The notes: generated by a model not told the origin, from the sequence alone. A stretch of 27,958 bases of DNA from Liolophura sinensis (GCF_032854445.1 NW_027018426.1:1-27958); one strand, 5' to 3'; counted from the stretch's first letter, positions 1-9,331 are shown. Numbers and translations: made by a program.

Positions 1-552
1 ATGGGCTTGGCCCAAAGATTTGGCGTCTTCTGGGCTACCGAAGGGCACATAACTTATAATCAAAAGTTGAATATAGTAAATGACCAGTCGCGATATTACA
101 TAGTAAATGTAGCCGAATTTAATTAGCAAAAAGCCCAGGCAAAAATCCAAAAGTGGAAAAACTGTTCCAATGTTGCTGGTAAGAGGCTAATCCGACGTAT
201 TTTGTGACGAGAATCGAATGGTGCAAAACCGCGTTGCTCTCCGACCAATACTTTTGGCTGTAGCGACAATTGAATGAGCATTTATGTGAAAATTCACGTG
301 CCCAGCAACGGCTCTTACTCCATGGAAACCAAGGAAATTTGCAATTTTTCAACAGCTGGAGATGCCTGGCCCAATTGCGCATCTTTTAGAACCTTTTTGA
401 TGTGGGTCAGTGTTTAATTGTACTTTTTACAGCAGACTGTATCACAGTACCTTGTTGTTTTTTATATACAAATGGTGTGGTTTTTCAACATGTAGATAAA
501 GACATTGAGTTTGTCTTCGACTTAGAAGTAAGACAATTGCTGGATGAGTTAA
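1..552. repeat. Monomer 1 (552 bp, type A)
   Basis: Opens with ATTTGGCG instead of ATTTGACG. Carries TGTTGCTGG, GTGCCCAGC and TTTTAGAACC, markers otherwise seen only in copies 39 and 45 (TGTTGCTGG only in 39). It has several one-base indels, for example GTAAATGACC, GAGAATCG and AAAATTCACG. Confidence 0.95.
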
Positions 553-1104
553 ATGGGCTTGGCCCCAAAGATTTGACGTCTTCTGGGCTACCGAAGGGCA
601 CATAACTTATAATCAAAAGTTGAATATAGTAATGACCAGTCGCGATATTACATAGTAAATGTAGCCGAATTGAATTAGCAAAAAGCCCAGGCAAAAATCC
701 AAAAGTGGAAAAACTGTTCCAATGCTGCTGGTAAGAGGCTAATCCGACGTATTTTTGTGACGAGAAATCGAATGGTGCAAACCGCGTTGCTCTCCGACCA
801 ATACTTTTGGCTGTAGCGACAATTGAATGAGCATTTATGTGAAAATCACGTGCCTAACAACGGCTCTTACTCCATGGAAACCAAGGAAATTTGCAATTTT
901 TCAACAGCTGGAGATGCCTGGCCCAATTGCGCATCTTTTGGCACCTTATTGATGTGGGGTCAGTGTTTAATTGTACTTTTTACAGCAAGACTGTATCAAA
1001 TACCTTGTGTTTTTTATATACAAATGGTGTGGTTTTTCAACATGTAGATAAAGACATTGAGTTTGTCTTCGACTTAGAAGTAAGACAATTGCTGGATGAG
1101 TTAA
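553..1104. repeat. Monomer 2 (552 bp, type A)
   Basis: Has GAATTGAATT, GTGCCTAAC and ATCAAATACC. Homopolymer gains include GGCCCCAAAG, TTTTTGTGAC and GTGGGGTCA. The GAATTGAATT plus ATCAAATACC combination resembles copy 40. Confidence 0.95.
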
Positions 1105-1654
1105 ATGGGCTTGGCCCAAAGATTTGACGTCTTCTGGGCTACCGAAGGGCACATAACTTATAATCAAAAGTTGAATATAGTAATGACCAGTCGCGATATT
1201 ACATAGTAAATGTAGGCCTAATTTAATTAGCAAAAAGCCCAAGCAAAAATCCAAAAGTGGAAAAACTGTTCCAATGGCTGCTGGTAAGAGGCTAATCCGA
1301 CGTATTTTGTGACGAGAAATCGAATGGTGCAAACTGCGTTGCTCTCCGACCAATACTTTTGGCTGTAGCGACAATTGAATGAGCATTTATGTGAAAATCA
1401 CGTGCCTAACAACGGCTCTTACTCCATGGAAACCAAGGAAATTTGCAATTTTTCAACAGCTGGAGATGCCTGGCCCAATTGCGCGTCTTTTGGCACCTTA
1501 TTGATGTGGGTCAGTGTTTAATTGTACTTTTTACAGCAGACTGTATCAAGTACCTTGTGTTTTTTTATATACAAATGGTGTGGTTTTCAACATGTAGATA
1601 AAGACATTGAGTTTGTCTTCGACTTAGAAGTAAGACAATTGCTGGATGAGTTAA
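1105..1654. repeat. Monomer 3 (550 bp, type A)
   Basis: Has GCCTAATT with an extra G before it, GCCCAAGC, AAACTGCG (normally AAACCGCG) and ATCAAGTACC. An extra G lies in AATGGCTGC. Confidence 0.95.
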
Positions 1655-2205
1655 ATGGGCTTGGCCCAAAGATTTGACGTCTTCTGGGCTACCGAAGGGC
1701 ACATAACTTATAATCAAAAGTTGAATATAGTAATGACCAGTCGCGATATTACATAGTAATGTAGCCTAATTTAATTAGCAAAAAAGCCCAAGCAAAAATC
1801 CAAAAGTGGGAAAAACTGTTCCAATGCTGCTGGTAAGAGGCTAATCCGACGTATTTTGTGACGAGAAATCGAATGGTGCAAACTGCGTTGCTCTCCGACC
1901 AACACTTTTGGCTGTAGCGACAATTGAATGAGCATTTATGTGAAAATCACGTGCCTAACAAACGGCTCTTACTCCATGGAAACCAAGGAAATTTGCAATT
2001 TTTCAACAGCTGGAGATGCCTGGCCCAATTGCGCGTCTTTTGGCACCTTATTGATGTGGGTCAGTGTTTAATTGTACTTTTTACAGCAGACTGTATCAAG
2101 TACCTTGTGTTTTTTTATATACAAATGGTGTGGTTTTTCAACATGTAGATAAAGACATTGAGTTTGTCTTCGACTTAGAAGTAAGACAATTGCTGGATGA
2201 GTTAA
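1655..2205. repeat. Monomer 4 (551 bp, type A-like)
   Basis: Shares CCTAATT, CCCAAGC and AAACTGCG with copy 3, but reads CACTTTTGG, an A/B mixture at the subfamily marker. One-base gains include AACAAACGG. Confidence 0.95.
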
Positions 2206-2754
2206 ATGGGCTTGGCCCAAAGATTTGACGTCTTCTGGGCTACCGAAGGGCACATAACTTATAATCAAAGTTGAATATAGTAATGACCAGTCGCGATATT
2301 ACATAGTAAATGTAGCCGAATTTAATTAGCAAAAAGCCAGGCAAAAATCCCAAAGAGTGGAAAAACTGTTCCAATGCTGCTGGTAAGAGGCTAATCCGAC
2401 GTATTTTGTGACGAGAAATCGAATGGTGCAAACCGCGTTGCTCTCCGACCAATACTTTTGGCTGTAGCGACAATTGAATGAGCATTTATGTGAAAATCAC
2501 GTGCCTAACAACGGCTCTTACTCCATGGAAACCAAGGAAATTTGCAATTTTTCAACAGCTGGAGATGCCTGGCCCAATTGCGCATCTTTTGGCACCTTAT
2601 TGATGTGGGTCAGTGTTTAATTGTACTTTTTACAGCAGACTGTATCATATACCTTGTGTTTTTTTATATACAAATGGTGTGGTTTTTCAACATGTAGATA
2701 AAGACATTGAGTTTGTCTTCGACTTAGAAGTAAGACAATTGCTGGATGAGTTAA
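2206..2754. repeat. Monomer 5 (549 bp, type A)
   Basis: Has CCGAATT, a lost C in AAAAGCCAGGC, an extra AG in CCAAAGAGTGG, and ATCATATACC. One A is missing from ATCAAAGTTG. Confidence 0.95.
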
Positions 2755-3302
2755 ATGGGCTTGGCCCAAAGATTTGACGTCTTCTGGGCTACCGAAGGGC
2801 ACATAACTTATAATCAAAAGTTGAATATAGTAATGACCAGTCGCGATATTACATAGTAAATGTAGCCGAATTTAATTAGCAAAAAGCCCAGGCAAAATCC
2901 AAAAAGTGGAAAAACTGTTCCAATGCTGCTGGTAAGAAGCTAATCCGACGTATTTTGTGACGAGAAATCGAATGGTGCAAACCGCGTTGCTCTCCGACCA
3001 ATACTTTTGGCTGTAGCGACAATTGAATGAGCATTTATGTGAAAATCACGTGCCTAACAACGGCTCTTACTCCATGGAAACCAAGGAAATTTGCAATTTT
3101 TCAACAGCTGGAGATGCCTGGCCCAATTGCGCATCTTTTGGCACCTTATTGATGTGGGTCAGTGTTTAATTGTACTTTTTACAGCAGACTGTATCAAATA
3201 CGTTGTGTTTTTTATATACAAATGGTGTGGTTTTTCAACATGTAGATAAAGACATTGAGTTTGTCTTCGACTTAGAAGTAAGACAATTGCTGGATGAGTT
3301 AA
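2755..3302. repeat. Monomer 6 (548 bp, type A)
   Basis: GTAAGAAG with ATCAAATACG, the same combination as copy 12. Compensating one-base changes (GGCAAAATCC, then AAAAAGTGG) keep the total at 548. Confidence 0.95.
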
Positions 3303-3851
3303 ATGGGCTTGGCCCCAAAGATTTGACGTCTTCTGGGCTACCGAAGGGCACATAACTTATAATCAAAAGTTGAATATAGTAATGACCAGTCGCGATATTA
3401 CATAGTAAATGTAGCCTAATTTAATTAGCAAAAAGCCCAAGCAAAAATCCAAAAGTGGAAAAACTGTTCCAATGCTGCTGGTAAGAGGCTAATCCGACGT
3501 ATTTTGTGACGAGAAATCGAATGGTGCAAACCGCGTTGCTCTCCGACCAATACTTTTGGCTGTAGCGACAATTGAATGAGCATTTATGTGAAAATCACGT
3601 GCCTAACAACGGCTCTTACTCCATGGAAACCAAGGAAATTTGCAATTTTTCAACAGCTGGAGATGCCTGGCCCAATTGCGCATCTTTTGGCACCTTATTG
3701 ATGTGGGTCAGTGTTTAATTGTACTTTTTACAGCAGACTGTATCAAGTACCTTGTGTTTTTTATATACAAATGGTGTGGTTTTTCAACATGTAGATAAAG
3801 ACATTGAGTTTGTCTTCGACGTAGAAGTAAGACAATTGCTGGATGAGTTAA
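3303..3851. repeat. Monomer 7 (549 bp, type A)
   Basis: CCTAATT, CCCAAGC and ATCAAGTACC; extra C in GGCCCCAAAG. A private T-to-G change at 3821 (GACGTAG) falls inside the otherwise nearly invariant inverted repeat. Confidence 0.95.
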
Positions 3852-4399
3852 ATGGGCTTGGCCCAAAGATTTGACGTCTTCTGGGCTACCGAAGGGCACA
3901 TAACTTATAATCAAAAGTTGAATATAGTAATGACCAGTCGCGATATTACATAGTAAATGTAGCCGAATTTAATTAGCAAAAAGCTCAAGCAAAAATCCCA
4001 AAGTGGTAAAACTGTTCCAATGCTGCTGGTAAGAGGCTAATCCGACGTATTTTGTGACGAGAAATCGAATGGTGCAAACCGCGTTGCTCTCCGACCAACA
4101 CTTATGGCTGTAGCTACAATTGAATGAGCATTTATGTGAAAATCACGTGCCCAGCAACGGCTCTTACTCCATGGAAACCAAGGAAATTTGCAATTTTTCA
4201 ACAGCTGGAGATGCCTGGCCCAATTGCGCATCTTTTGGCACCTTATTGATGTGGGTCAGTGTTTAATTGTACTTTTTACAGCAGACTGTATCAAATACGT
4301 TGTGTTTTTTATATACAAATGGTGTGGTTTTTCAACATGTAGATAAAGACATTGAGTTTGTCTTCGACTTAGAAGTAAGACAATTGCTGGATGAGTTAA
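3852..4399. repeat. Monomer 8 (548 bp, type B)
   Basis: First clear type B copy: GCTCAAGC, TCCCAAAG, GTGGTAAAAC, CACTTATGG, AGCTAC, GTGCCCAGC and ATCAAATACG. From 3966 it matches copy 13 without visible difference. Confidence 0.96.
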
Positions 4400-4947
4400 A
4401 TGGGCTTGGCCCAAAGATTTGACGTCTTCTGGGCTACCGAAGGGCACATAACTTATAATCAAAAGTTGAATATAGTAATGACCAGTCGCGATATTACATA
4501 GTAAATGTAGCCGAATTGAATTAGCAAAAAGCCCAGGCAAAAATCCAAAAGTGGAAAAACTGTTCCAATGCTGCTGGTAAGAGGCTAATCCGACGTATTT
4601 TGTGACGAGAAATCGAATGGTGCAAACCGCGTTGCTCTCCGCCGAATACTTTTGGCTGTAGCGACAATTGAATGAGCATTTATGTGAAAATCACGTGCCA
4701 AGCAACGGCTCTTACTCCATGGAAACCAAGGAAATTTGCAATTTTTCAACAGCTGGAGATGCCTGGCCCAATTGCGCATCTTTTGGCACCTTATTGATGT
4801 GGGTCAGTGTTTAATTGTACTTTTTACAGCAGACTGTATCAAGTACCTTGTGTTCTTTATATACAAATGGTGTGGTTTTTCAACATGTAGATAAAGACAT
4901 TGAGTTTGTCTTCGACTTAGAAGTAAGACAATTGCTGGATGAGTTAA
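4400..4947. repeat. Monomer 9 (548 bp, type A)
   Basis: GAATTGAATT, TCCGCCGAATAC, GTGCCAAGC, ATCAAGTACC and TGTTCTTTAT. Repeated as copy 14; related to copies 41 and 47. Confidence 0.96.
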
Positions 4948-5495
4948 ATGGGCTTGGCCCAAAGATTTGACGTCTTCTGGGCTACCGAAGGGCACATAAC
5001 TTATAATCAAAAGTTGAATATAGTAATGACCAGTCGTGATATTACATAGTAAATGTAGCCGAATTTAATTAGCAAAAAGCCCAGGCAAAAATCCCAAAGT
5101 GGAAAAACTGTTCCAATGCTGCTGGTAAGAGGCTAATCCGACGTATTTTGTGACGAGAAATCGAATGGTGCAAACCGCGTTGCTCTCCGACCAATACTTT
5201 TGGCTGTAGCGACAATTGAATGAGCATTTATGTGAAAATCACGTGCCTAACAACGGCTCTTACTCCATGGAAACCAAGGAAATTTGCAATTTTTCAACAG
5301 CTGGAGATGCCTGGCCCAATTGCGCATCTTTTGGCACCTTATTGATGTGGGTGAGTGTTTAATTGTACTTTTTACAGCAGACTGTATCATATACCTTGTG
5401 TTTTTTATATACAAATGGTGTGGTTTTTCAACATGTAGATAAAGACATTGAGTTTGTCTTCGACTTAGAAGTAAGACAATTGCTGGATGAGTTAA
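4948..5495. repeat. Monomer 10 (548 bp, type A)
   Basis: Carries CGTGAT (normally CGCGAT), TCCCAAAG, GTGAGTG (normally GTCAGTG) and ATCATATACC. Repeated as copy 15. Confidence 0.96.
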
Positions 5496-6043
5496 ATGGG
5501 CTTGGCCCAAAGATTTGACGTCTTCTGGGCTACCGAAGGGCACATAACTTATAATCAAAAGTTGAATATAGTAATGACCAGTCGCGATATTACATAGTAA
5601 ATGTAGCCGAATTTAATTAGCAAAAAGCCCAGGCAAAAATCCCAAAGTGGAAAAACTGTTCCAATGCTGCTGGTAAGAGGCTAATCCGACGTATTTTGTG
5701 ACGAGAAATCGAATGGTGCAAACCGCGTTGCTCTCCGACCAATACTTTTGGCTGTAGCGACAATTGAATGAGCATTTATGTGAAAATCACGTGCCTAACA
5801 ACGGCTCTTACTCCATGGAAACCAAGGAAATTTGCAATTTTTCAACAGCTGGAGATGCCTGGCCCAATTGCGCATCTTTTGGCACCTTATTGATGTGGGT
5901 CAGTGTTTAATTGTACTTTTTACAGCAGACTGTATCATATACCTTGTGTTTTTTATATACAAATGGTGTGGTTTTTCAACATGTAGATAAAGACATTGAG
6001 TTTGTCTTCGACTTAGAAGTAAGACAATTGCTGGATGAGTTAA
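5496..6043. repeat. Monomer 11 (548 bp, type A)
   Basis: CCGAATT, CCCAGGC, TCCCAAAG and ATCATATACC with the common GTCAGTG. Identity to the +2740 partner stops here, at C5643 versus A8383. Confidence 0.96.
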
Positions 6044-6169
6044 ATGGGCTTGGCCCAAAGATTTGACGTCTTCTGGGCTACCGAAGGGCACATAACTTAT
6101 AATCAAAAGTTGAATATAGTAATGACCAGTCGCGATATTACATAGTAAATGTAGCCGAATTTAATTAGC

Positions 6170-6203
6170 AAAAAGCCCAGGCAAAAATCCAAAAGTGGAA
6201 AAA
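6170..6203. other. A-tract cluster in reference monomer
   Basis: Four runs of four or five A lie in 34 bp (6170-6174, 6183-6187, 6191-6194, 6199-6203), with centres 7-13 bp apart. A-tracts of this kind can curve DNA, though the spacing is not a clean 10.5 bp. It is also among the most variable parts of the monomer (GCCCAGGC/GCTCAAGC, TCCAAAAG/TCCCAAAG, GGAAAAAC/GGTAAAAC). Confidence 0.45.
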
Positions 6204-6220
6204 CTGTTCCAATGCTGCTG

Positions 6221-6473
6221 GTAAGAAGCTAATCCGACGTATTTTGTGACGAGAAATCGAATGGTGCAAACCGCGTTGCTCTCCGACCAATACTTTTGGC
6301 TGTAGCGACAATTGAATGAGCATTTATGTGAAAATCACGTGCCTAACAACGGCTCTTACTCCATGGAAACCAAGGAAATTTGCAATTTTTCAACAGCTGG
6401 AGATGCCTGGCCCAATTGCGCATCTTTTGGCACCTTATTGATGTGGGTCAGTGTTTAATTGTACTTTTTACAG
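6221..6473 (+). other. Intron-like interval (donor- and acceptor-like ends)
   Basis: Begins CTG|GTAAGA, close to a metazoan 5' splice site, and ends TTGTACTTTTTACAG|CAG, close to a 3' splice site, with TTTAAT upstream as a possible branch point; 253 nt. Joining the ends puts ATG at 6212-6214 in frame with the downstream open frame at 6474-6614, a 49-residue product. Copy 35 (GTTAAG) and copies 45 and 51 (GTCAG) lose the donor. Such short motifs arise by chance, so this is a candidate only. Confidence 0.2.
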
Positions 6474-6614
6474 CAGACTGTATCAAATACGTTGTGTTTT
6501 TTATATACAAATGGTGTGGTTTTTCAACATGTAGATAAAGACATTGAGTTTGTCTTCGACTTAGAAGTAAGACAATTGCTGGATGAGTTAAATGGGCTTG
6601 GCCCAAAGATTTGA
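6474..6614 (+). other. Exon-like open frame, probably not a gene
   Basis: Forty-six codons open from the acceptor-like site to a TGA, with a mixed charged and hydrophobic composition (a segment reads VDKDIEFVFDLEVRQLLDE). There is no ATG in it. Substitutions here in other copies include synonymous (CTG to CTT), missense (Q to H, N to K, K to E) and nonsense (TTA to TAA in copy 51) changes, and I see no sign of selection on protein sequence. It could be a relic of an exon or transposon captured when the monomer arose, or chance. Confidence 0.2.
6550..6575. other. Inverted repeat I in reference monomer
   Basis: Arms TTGTCTT and AAGACAA, then ACTT and AAGT, around a central AG. A CG dinucleotide is unpaired on the left arm. 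This makes 11 potential base pairs in 26 nt, and the element recurs in essentially every monomer. Rare breaks are G3821 in copy 7 and GACTAAG in copy 51. It could be a protein-binding dyad or a cruciform/RNA hairpin. No function is shown. Confidence 0.6.
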
Positions 6615-7139
6615 CGTCTTCTGGGCTACCGAAGGGCACATAACTTATAATCAAAAGTTGAATATAGTAATGACCAGTCGCGATATTACATAGTAAATGT
6701 AGCCTAATTTAATTAGCAAAAAGCTCAAGCAAAAATCCCAAAGTGGTAAAACTGTTCCAATGCTGCTGGTAAGAGGCTAATCCGACGTATTTTGTGACGA
6801 GAAATCGAATGGTGCAAACCGCGTTGCTCTCCGACCAACACTTATGGCTGTAGCTACAATTGAATGAGCATTTATGTGAAAATCACGTGCCCAGCAACGG
6901 CTCTTACTCCATGGAAACCAAGGAAATTTGCAATTTTTCAACAGCTGGAGATGCCTGGCCCAATTGCGCATCTTTTGGCACCTTATTGATGTGGGTCAGT
7001 GTTTAATTGTACTTTTTACAGCAGACTGTATCAAATACGTTGTGTTTTTTATATACAAATGGTGTGGTTTTTCAACATGTAGATAAAGACATTGAGTTTG
7101 TCTTCGACTTAGAAGTAAGACAATTGCTGGATGAGTTAA
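6592..7139. repeat. Monomer 13 (548 bp, type B)
   Basis: Like copy 8 (GCTCAAGC, TCCCAAAG, CACTTATGG, GTGCCCAGC, ATCAAATACG) but opens with CCTAATT, so G3965 versus T6705 marks the left limit of the repeated block. Confidence 0.96.
6601..6626. other. Inverted repeat II next to repeat I
   Basis: GCCCAAAGA pairs with TCTT-TGGGC, with one C bulged and a 7-nt loop TTTGACG, giving nine potential pairs. G6600/T6627 and T6599/A6628 could extend the stem. The same GCCCA could instead pair with TGGGC at 6593-6597 across a TTG loop, so two alternative folds compete. The loop changes to TTTGGCG in copies 1, 42 and 48 without touching the stem; copy 30 breaks one pair (GCACA). Confidence 0.55.
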
Positions 7140-7687
7140 ATGGGCTTGGCCCAAAGATTTGACGTCTTCTGGGCTACCGAAGGGCACATAACTTATAATC
7201 AAAAGTTGAATATAGTAATGACCAGTCGCGATATTACATAGTAAATGTAGCCGAATTGAATTAGCAAAAAGCCCAGGCAAAAATCCAAAAGTGGAAAAAC
7301 TGTTCCAATGCTGCTGGTAAGAGGCTAATCCGACGTATTTTGTGACGAGAAATCGAATGGTGCAAACCGCGTTGCTCTCCGCCGAATACTTTTGGCTGTA
7401 GCGACAATTGAATGAGCATTTATGTGAAAATCACGTGCCAAGCAACGGCTCTTACTCCATGGAAACCAAGGAAATTTGCAATTTTTCAACAGCTGGAGAT
7501 GCCTGGCCCAATTGCGCATCTTTTGGCACCTTATTGATGTGGGTCAGTGTTTAATTGTACTTTTTACAGCAGACTGTATCAAGTACCTTGTGTTCTTTAT
7601 ATACAAATGGTGTGGTTTTTCAACATGTAGATAAAGACATTGAGTTTGTCTTCGACTTAGAAGTAAGACAATTGCTGGATGAGTTAA
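7140..7687. repeat. Monomer 14 (548 bp, type A)
   Basis: Copy of monomer 9 at +2740: GAATTGAATT, TCCGCCGAATAC, GTGCCAAGC and TGTTCTTTAT, with no difference seen by eye. Confidence 0.96.
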
Positions 7688-8235
7688 ATGGGCTTGGCCC
7701 AAAGATTTGACGTCTTCTGGGCTACCGAAGGGCACATAACTTATAATCAAAAGTTGAATATAGTAATGACCAGTCGTGATATTACATAGTAAATGTAGCC
7801 GAATTTAATTAGCAAAAAGCCCAGGCAAAAATCCCAAAGTGGAAAAACTGTTCCAATGCTGCTGGTAAGAGGCTAATCCGACGTATTTTGTGACGAGAAA
7901 TCGAATGGTGCAAACCGCGTTGCTCTCCGACCAATACTTTTGGCTGTAGCGACAATTGAATGAGCATTTATGTGAAAATCACGTGCCTAACAACGGCTCT
8001 TACTCCATGGAAACCAAGGAAATTTGCAATTTTTCAACAGCTGGAGATGCCTGGCCCAATTGCGCATCTTTTGGCACCTTATTGATGTGGGTGAGTGTTT
8101 AATTGTACTTTTTACAGCAGACTGTATCATATACCTTGTGTTTTTTATATACAAATGGTGTGGTTTTTCAACATGTAGATAAAGACATTGAGTTTGTCTT
8201 CGACTTAGAAGTAAGACAATTGCTGGATGAGTTAA
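7688..8235. repeat. Monomer 15 (548 bp, type A)
   Basis: Copy of monomer 10 at +2740 (CGTGAT, TCCCAAAG, GTGAGTG, ATCATATACC). It also starts the 3-monomer series 15-16-17, 18-19-20, 21-22-23. Confidence 0.96.
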
Positions 8236-8783
8236 ATGGGCTTGGCCCAAAGATTTGACGTCTTCTGGGCTACCGAAGGGCACATAACTTATAATCAAAA
8301 GTTGAATATAGTAATGACCAGTCGCGATATTACATAGTAAATGTAGCCGAATTTAATTAGCAAAAAGCCCAGGCAAAAATCCAAAAGTGGAAAAACTGTT
8401 CCAATGCTGCTGGTAAGAAGCTAATCCGACGTATTTTGTGACGAGAAATCGAATGGTGCAAACCGCGTTGCTCTCCGACCAATACTTTTGGCTGTAGCGA
8501 CAATTGAATGAGCATTTATGTGAAAATCACGTGCCTAACAACGGCTCTTACTCCATGGAAACCAAGGAAATTTGCAATTTTTCAACAGCTGGAGATGCCT
8601 GGCCCAATTGCGCATCTTTTGGCACCTTATTGATGTGGGTCAGTGTTTAATTGTACTTTTTACAGCAGACTGTATCAAGTACCTTGTGTTTTTTATATAC
8701 AAATGGTGTGGTTTTTCAACATGTAGATAAAGACATTGAGTTTGTCTTCGACTTAGAAGTAAGACAATTGCTGGATGAGTTAA
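8236..8783. repeat. Monomer 16 (548 bp, type A)
   Basis: TCCAAAAG, GTAAGAAG and ATCAAGTACC. Second position of the 3-monomer series, matching copies 19 and 22. Confidence 0.96.
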
Positions 8784-9331
8784 ATGGGCTTGGCCCAAAG
8801 ATTTGACGTCTTCTGGGCTACCGAAGGGCACATAACTTATAATCAAAAGTTGAATATAGTAATGACCAGTCGTGATATTACATAGTAAATGTAGCCGAAT
8901 TTAATTAGCAAAAAGCTCAAGCAAAAATCCCAAAGTGGTAAAACTGTTCCAATGCTGCTGGTAAGAGGCTAATCCGACGTATTTTGTGACGAGAAATCGA
9001 ATGGTGCAAACCGCGTTGCTCTCCGACCAACACTTATGGCTGTAGCTACAATTGAATAAGCATTTATGTGAAAATCACGTGCCTAACAACGGCTCTTACT
9101 CCATGGAAACCAAGGAAATTTGCAATTTTTCAACAGCTGGAGATGCCTGGCCCAATTGCGCATCTTTTGGCACCTTATTGATGTGGGTCAGTGTTTAATT
9201 GTACTTTTTACAGCAGACTGTATCAAGTACCTTGTGTTCTTTATATACAAATGGTGTGGTTTTTCAACATGTAGATAAAGACATTGAGTTTGTCTTCGAC
9301 TTAGAAGTAAGACAATTGCTGGATGAGTTAA
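8784..9331. repeat. Monomer 17 (548 bp, type B)
   Basis: CGTGAT, GCTCAAGC, TCCCAAAG, CACTTATGG, AGCTAC, a private-to-series GAATAAGC, GTGCCTAAC, and ATCAAGTACC with TGTTCTTTAT. Third position of the 3-monomer series. Confidence 0.96.

Larger units (their letters stand above)
3966..5642. repeat. Higher-order block I, first copy (~1.68 kb)
   Basis: Spans most of copy 8, all of 9 and 10 and the start of 11. Every informative marker recurs 2740 bp (five monomers) downstream, including TCCGCCGAATAC, GTGCCAAGC, CGTGAT and GTGAGTG. The limits are the first differences outside it, G3965/T6705 and C5643/A8383. I saw no internal difference by eye. Confidence 0.85.
6044..6591. repeat. Monomer 12 (548 bp, type A), reference copy
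   Basis: Used here as the reference copy. It has TCCAAAAG, GTAAGAAG and ATCAAATACG. Landmarks: A-tract cluster 6170-6203, donor-like GTAAGA at 6221, acceptor-like TTTTTACAG ending at 6473, inverted repeat I at 6550-6575. Inverted repeat II lies just past the chosen cut, at 6601-6626. Confidence 0.97.
6706..8382. repeat. Higher-order block I, second copy (~1.68 kb)
   Basis: Partner of 3966-5642 at +2740 bp, covering copies 13 (most), 14, 15 and the start of 16. Copies 11 and 12 between the two blocks are not repeated in the same order, so a simple five-monomer tandem duplication was followed by further exchange. Confidence 0.85.

Noticed and set aside
6246-6310. Pol III promoter or tRNA-derived SINE on the minus strand (CATTCGATTTC resembles a B box)
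   Set aside because: The B-box match is partial, the candidate A box is worse, and no tRNA fold or poly-A/T tail is visible.
6165-6323. 52-codon ATG-initiated minus-strand frame through the A-tract region
   Set aside because: It crosses the most indel-prone and variable part of the monomer, so it is unlikely to be maintained; no similarity recognised.
6170-6330. Spliced-leader RNA gene array (donor GTAAG then ACTTTTGG, which resembles an Sm site)
   Set aside because: The would-be leader exon is one of the most variable parts of the monomer. A stem around the Sm-like site is broken in type B copies with no compensating change, and the sequence matches no leader I know.
6386-6529. Internal subrepeat (TTTTTCAACA at 6386-6395 and 6520-6529; TGGCCCAA at 6408 and 6599)
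   Set aside because: Two ten-base or shorter matches at unrelated spacings (134 and 191 bp) do not show that the monomer was built from a smaller unit.
6552-6573. CENP-B box (TTCG followed by an A at the right distance)
   Set aside because: The CGGG half of the box is missing (AGTA instead); only the TTCG....A part fits.
6575-6626. Hammerhead ribozyme (GCTGGATGAG resembles CTGATGAG)
   Set aside because: The core has an extra G, no CGAAA partner lies at a suitable distance, and CTGATGA was not found on either strand.
6448-6654. 68-codon minus-strand frame repeated in more than 30 monomers
   Set aside because: It starts at TTG, contains no ATG, and persists only because the monomers are near-identical. 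Frameshifts at the edges break it freely. I see no recognisable domain.
6777-6971. 64-codon ATG-initiated minus-strand frame in some copies
   Set aside because: Open only in copies with certain GTGCC variants (CAGC, AAGC) and closed by a stop in the common GTGCCTAAC form. No conservation as a protein.
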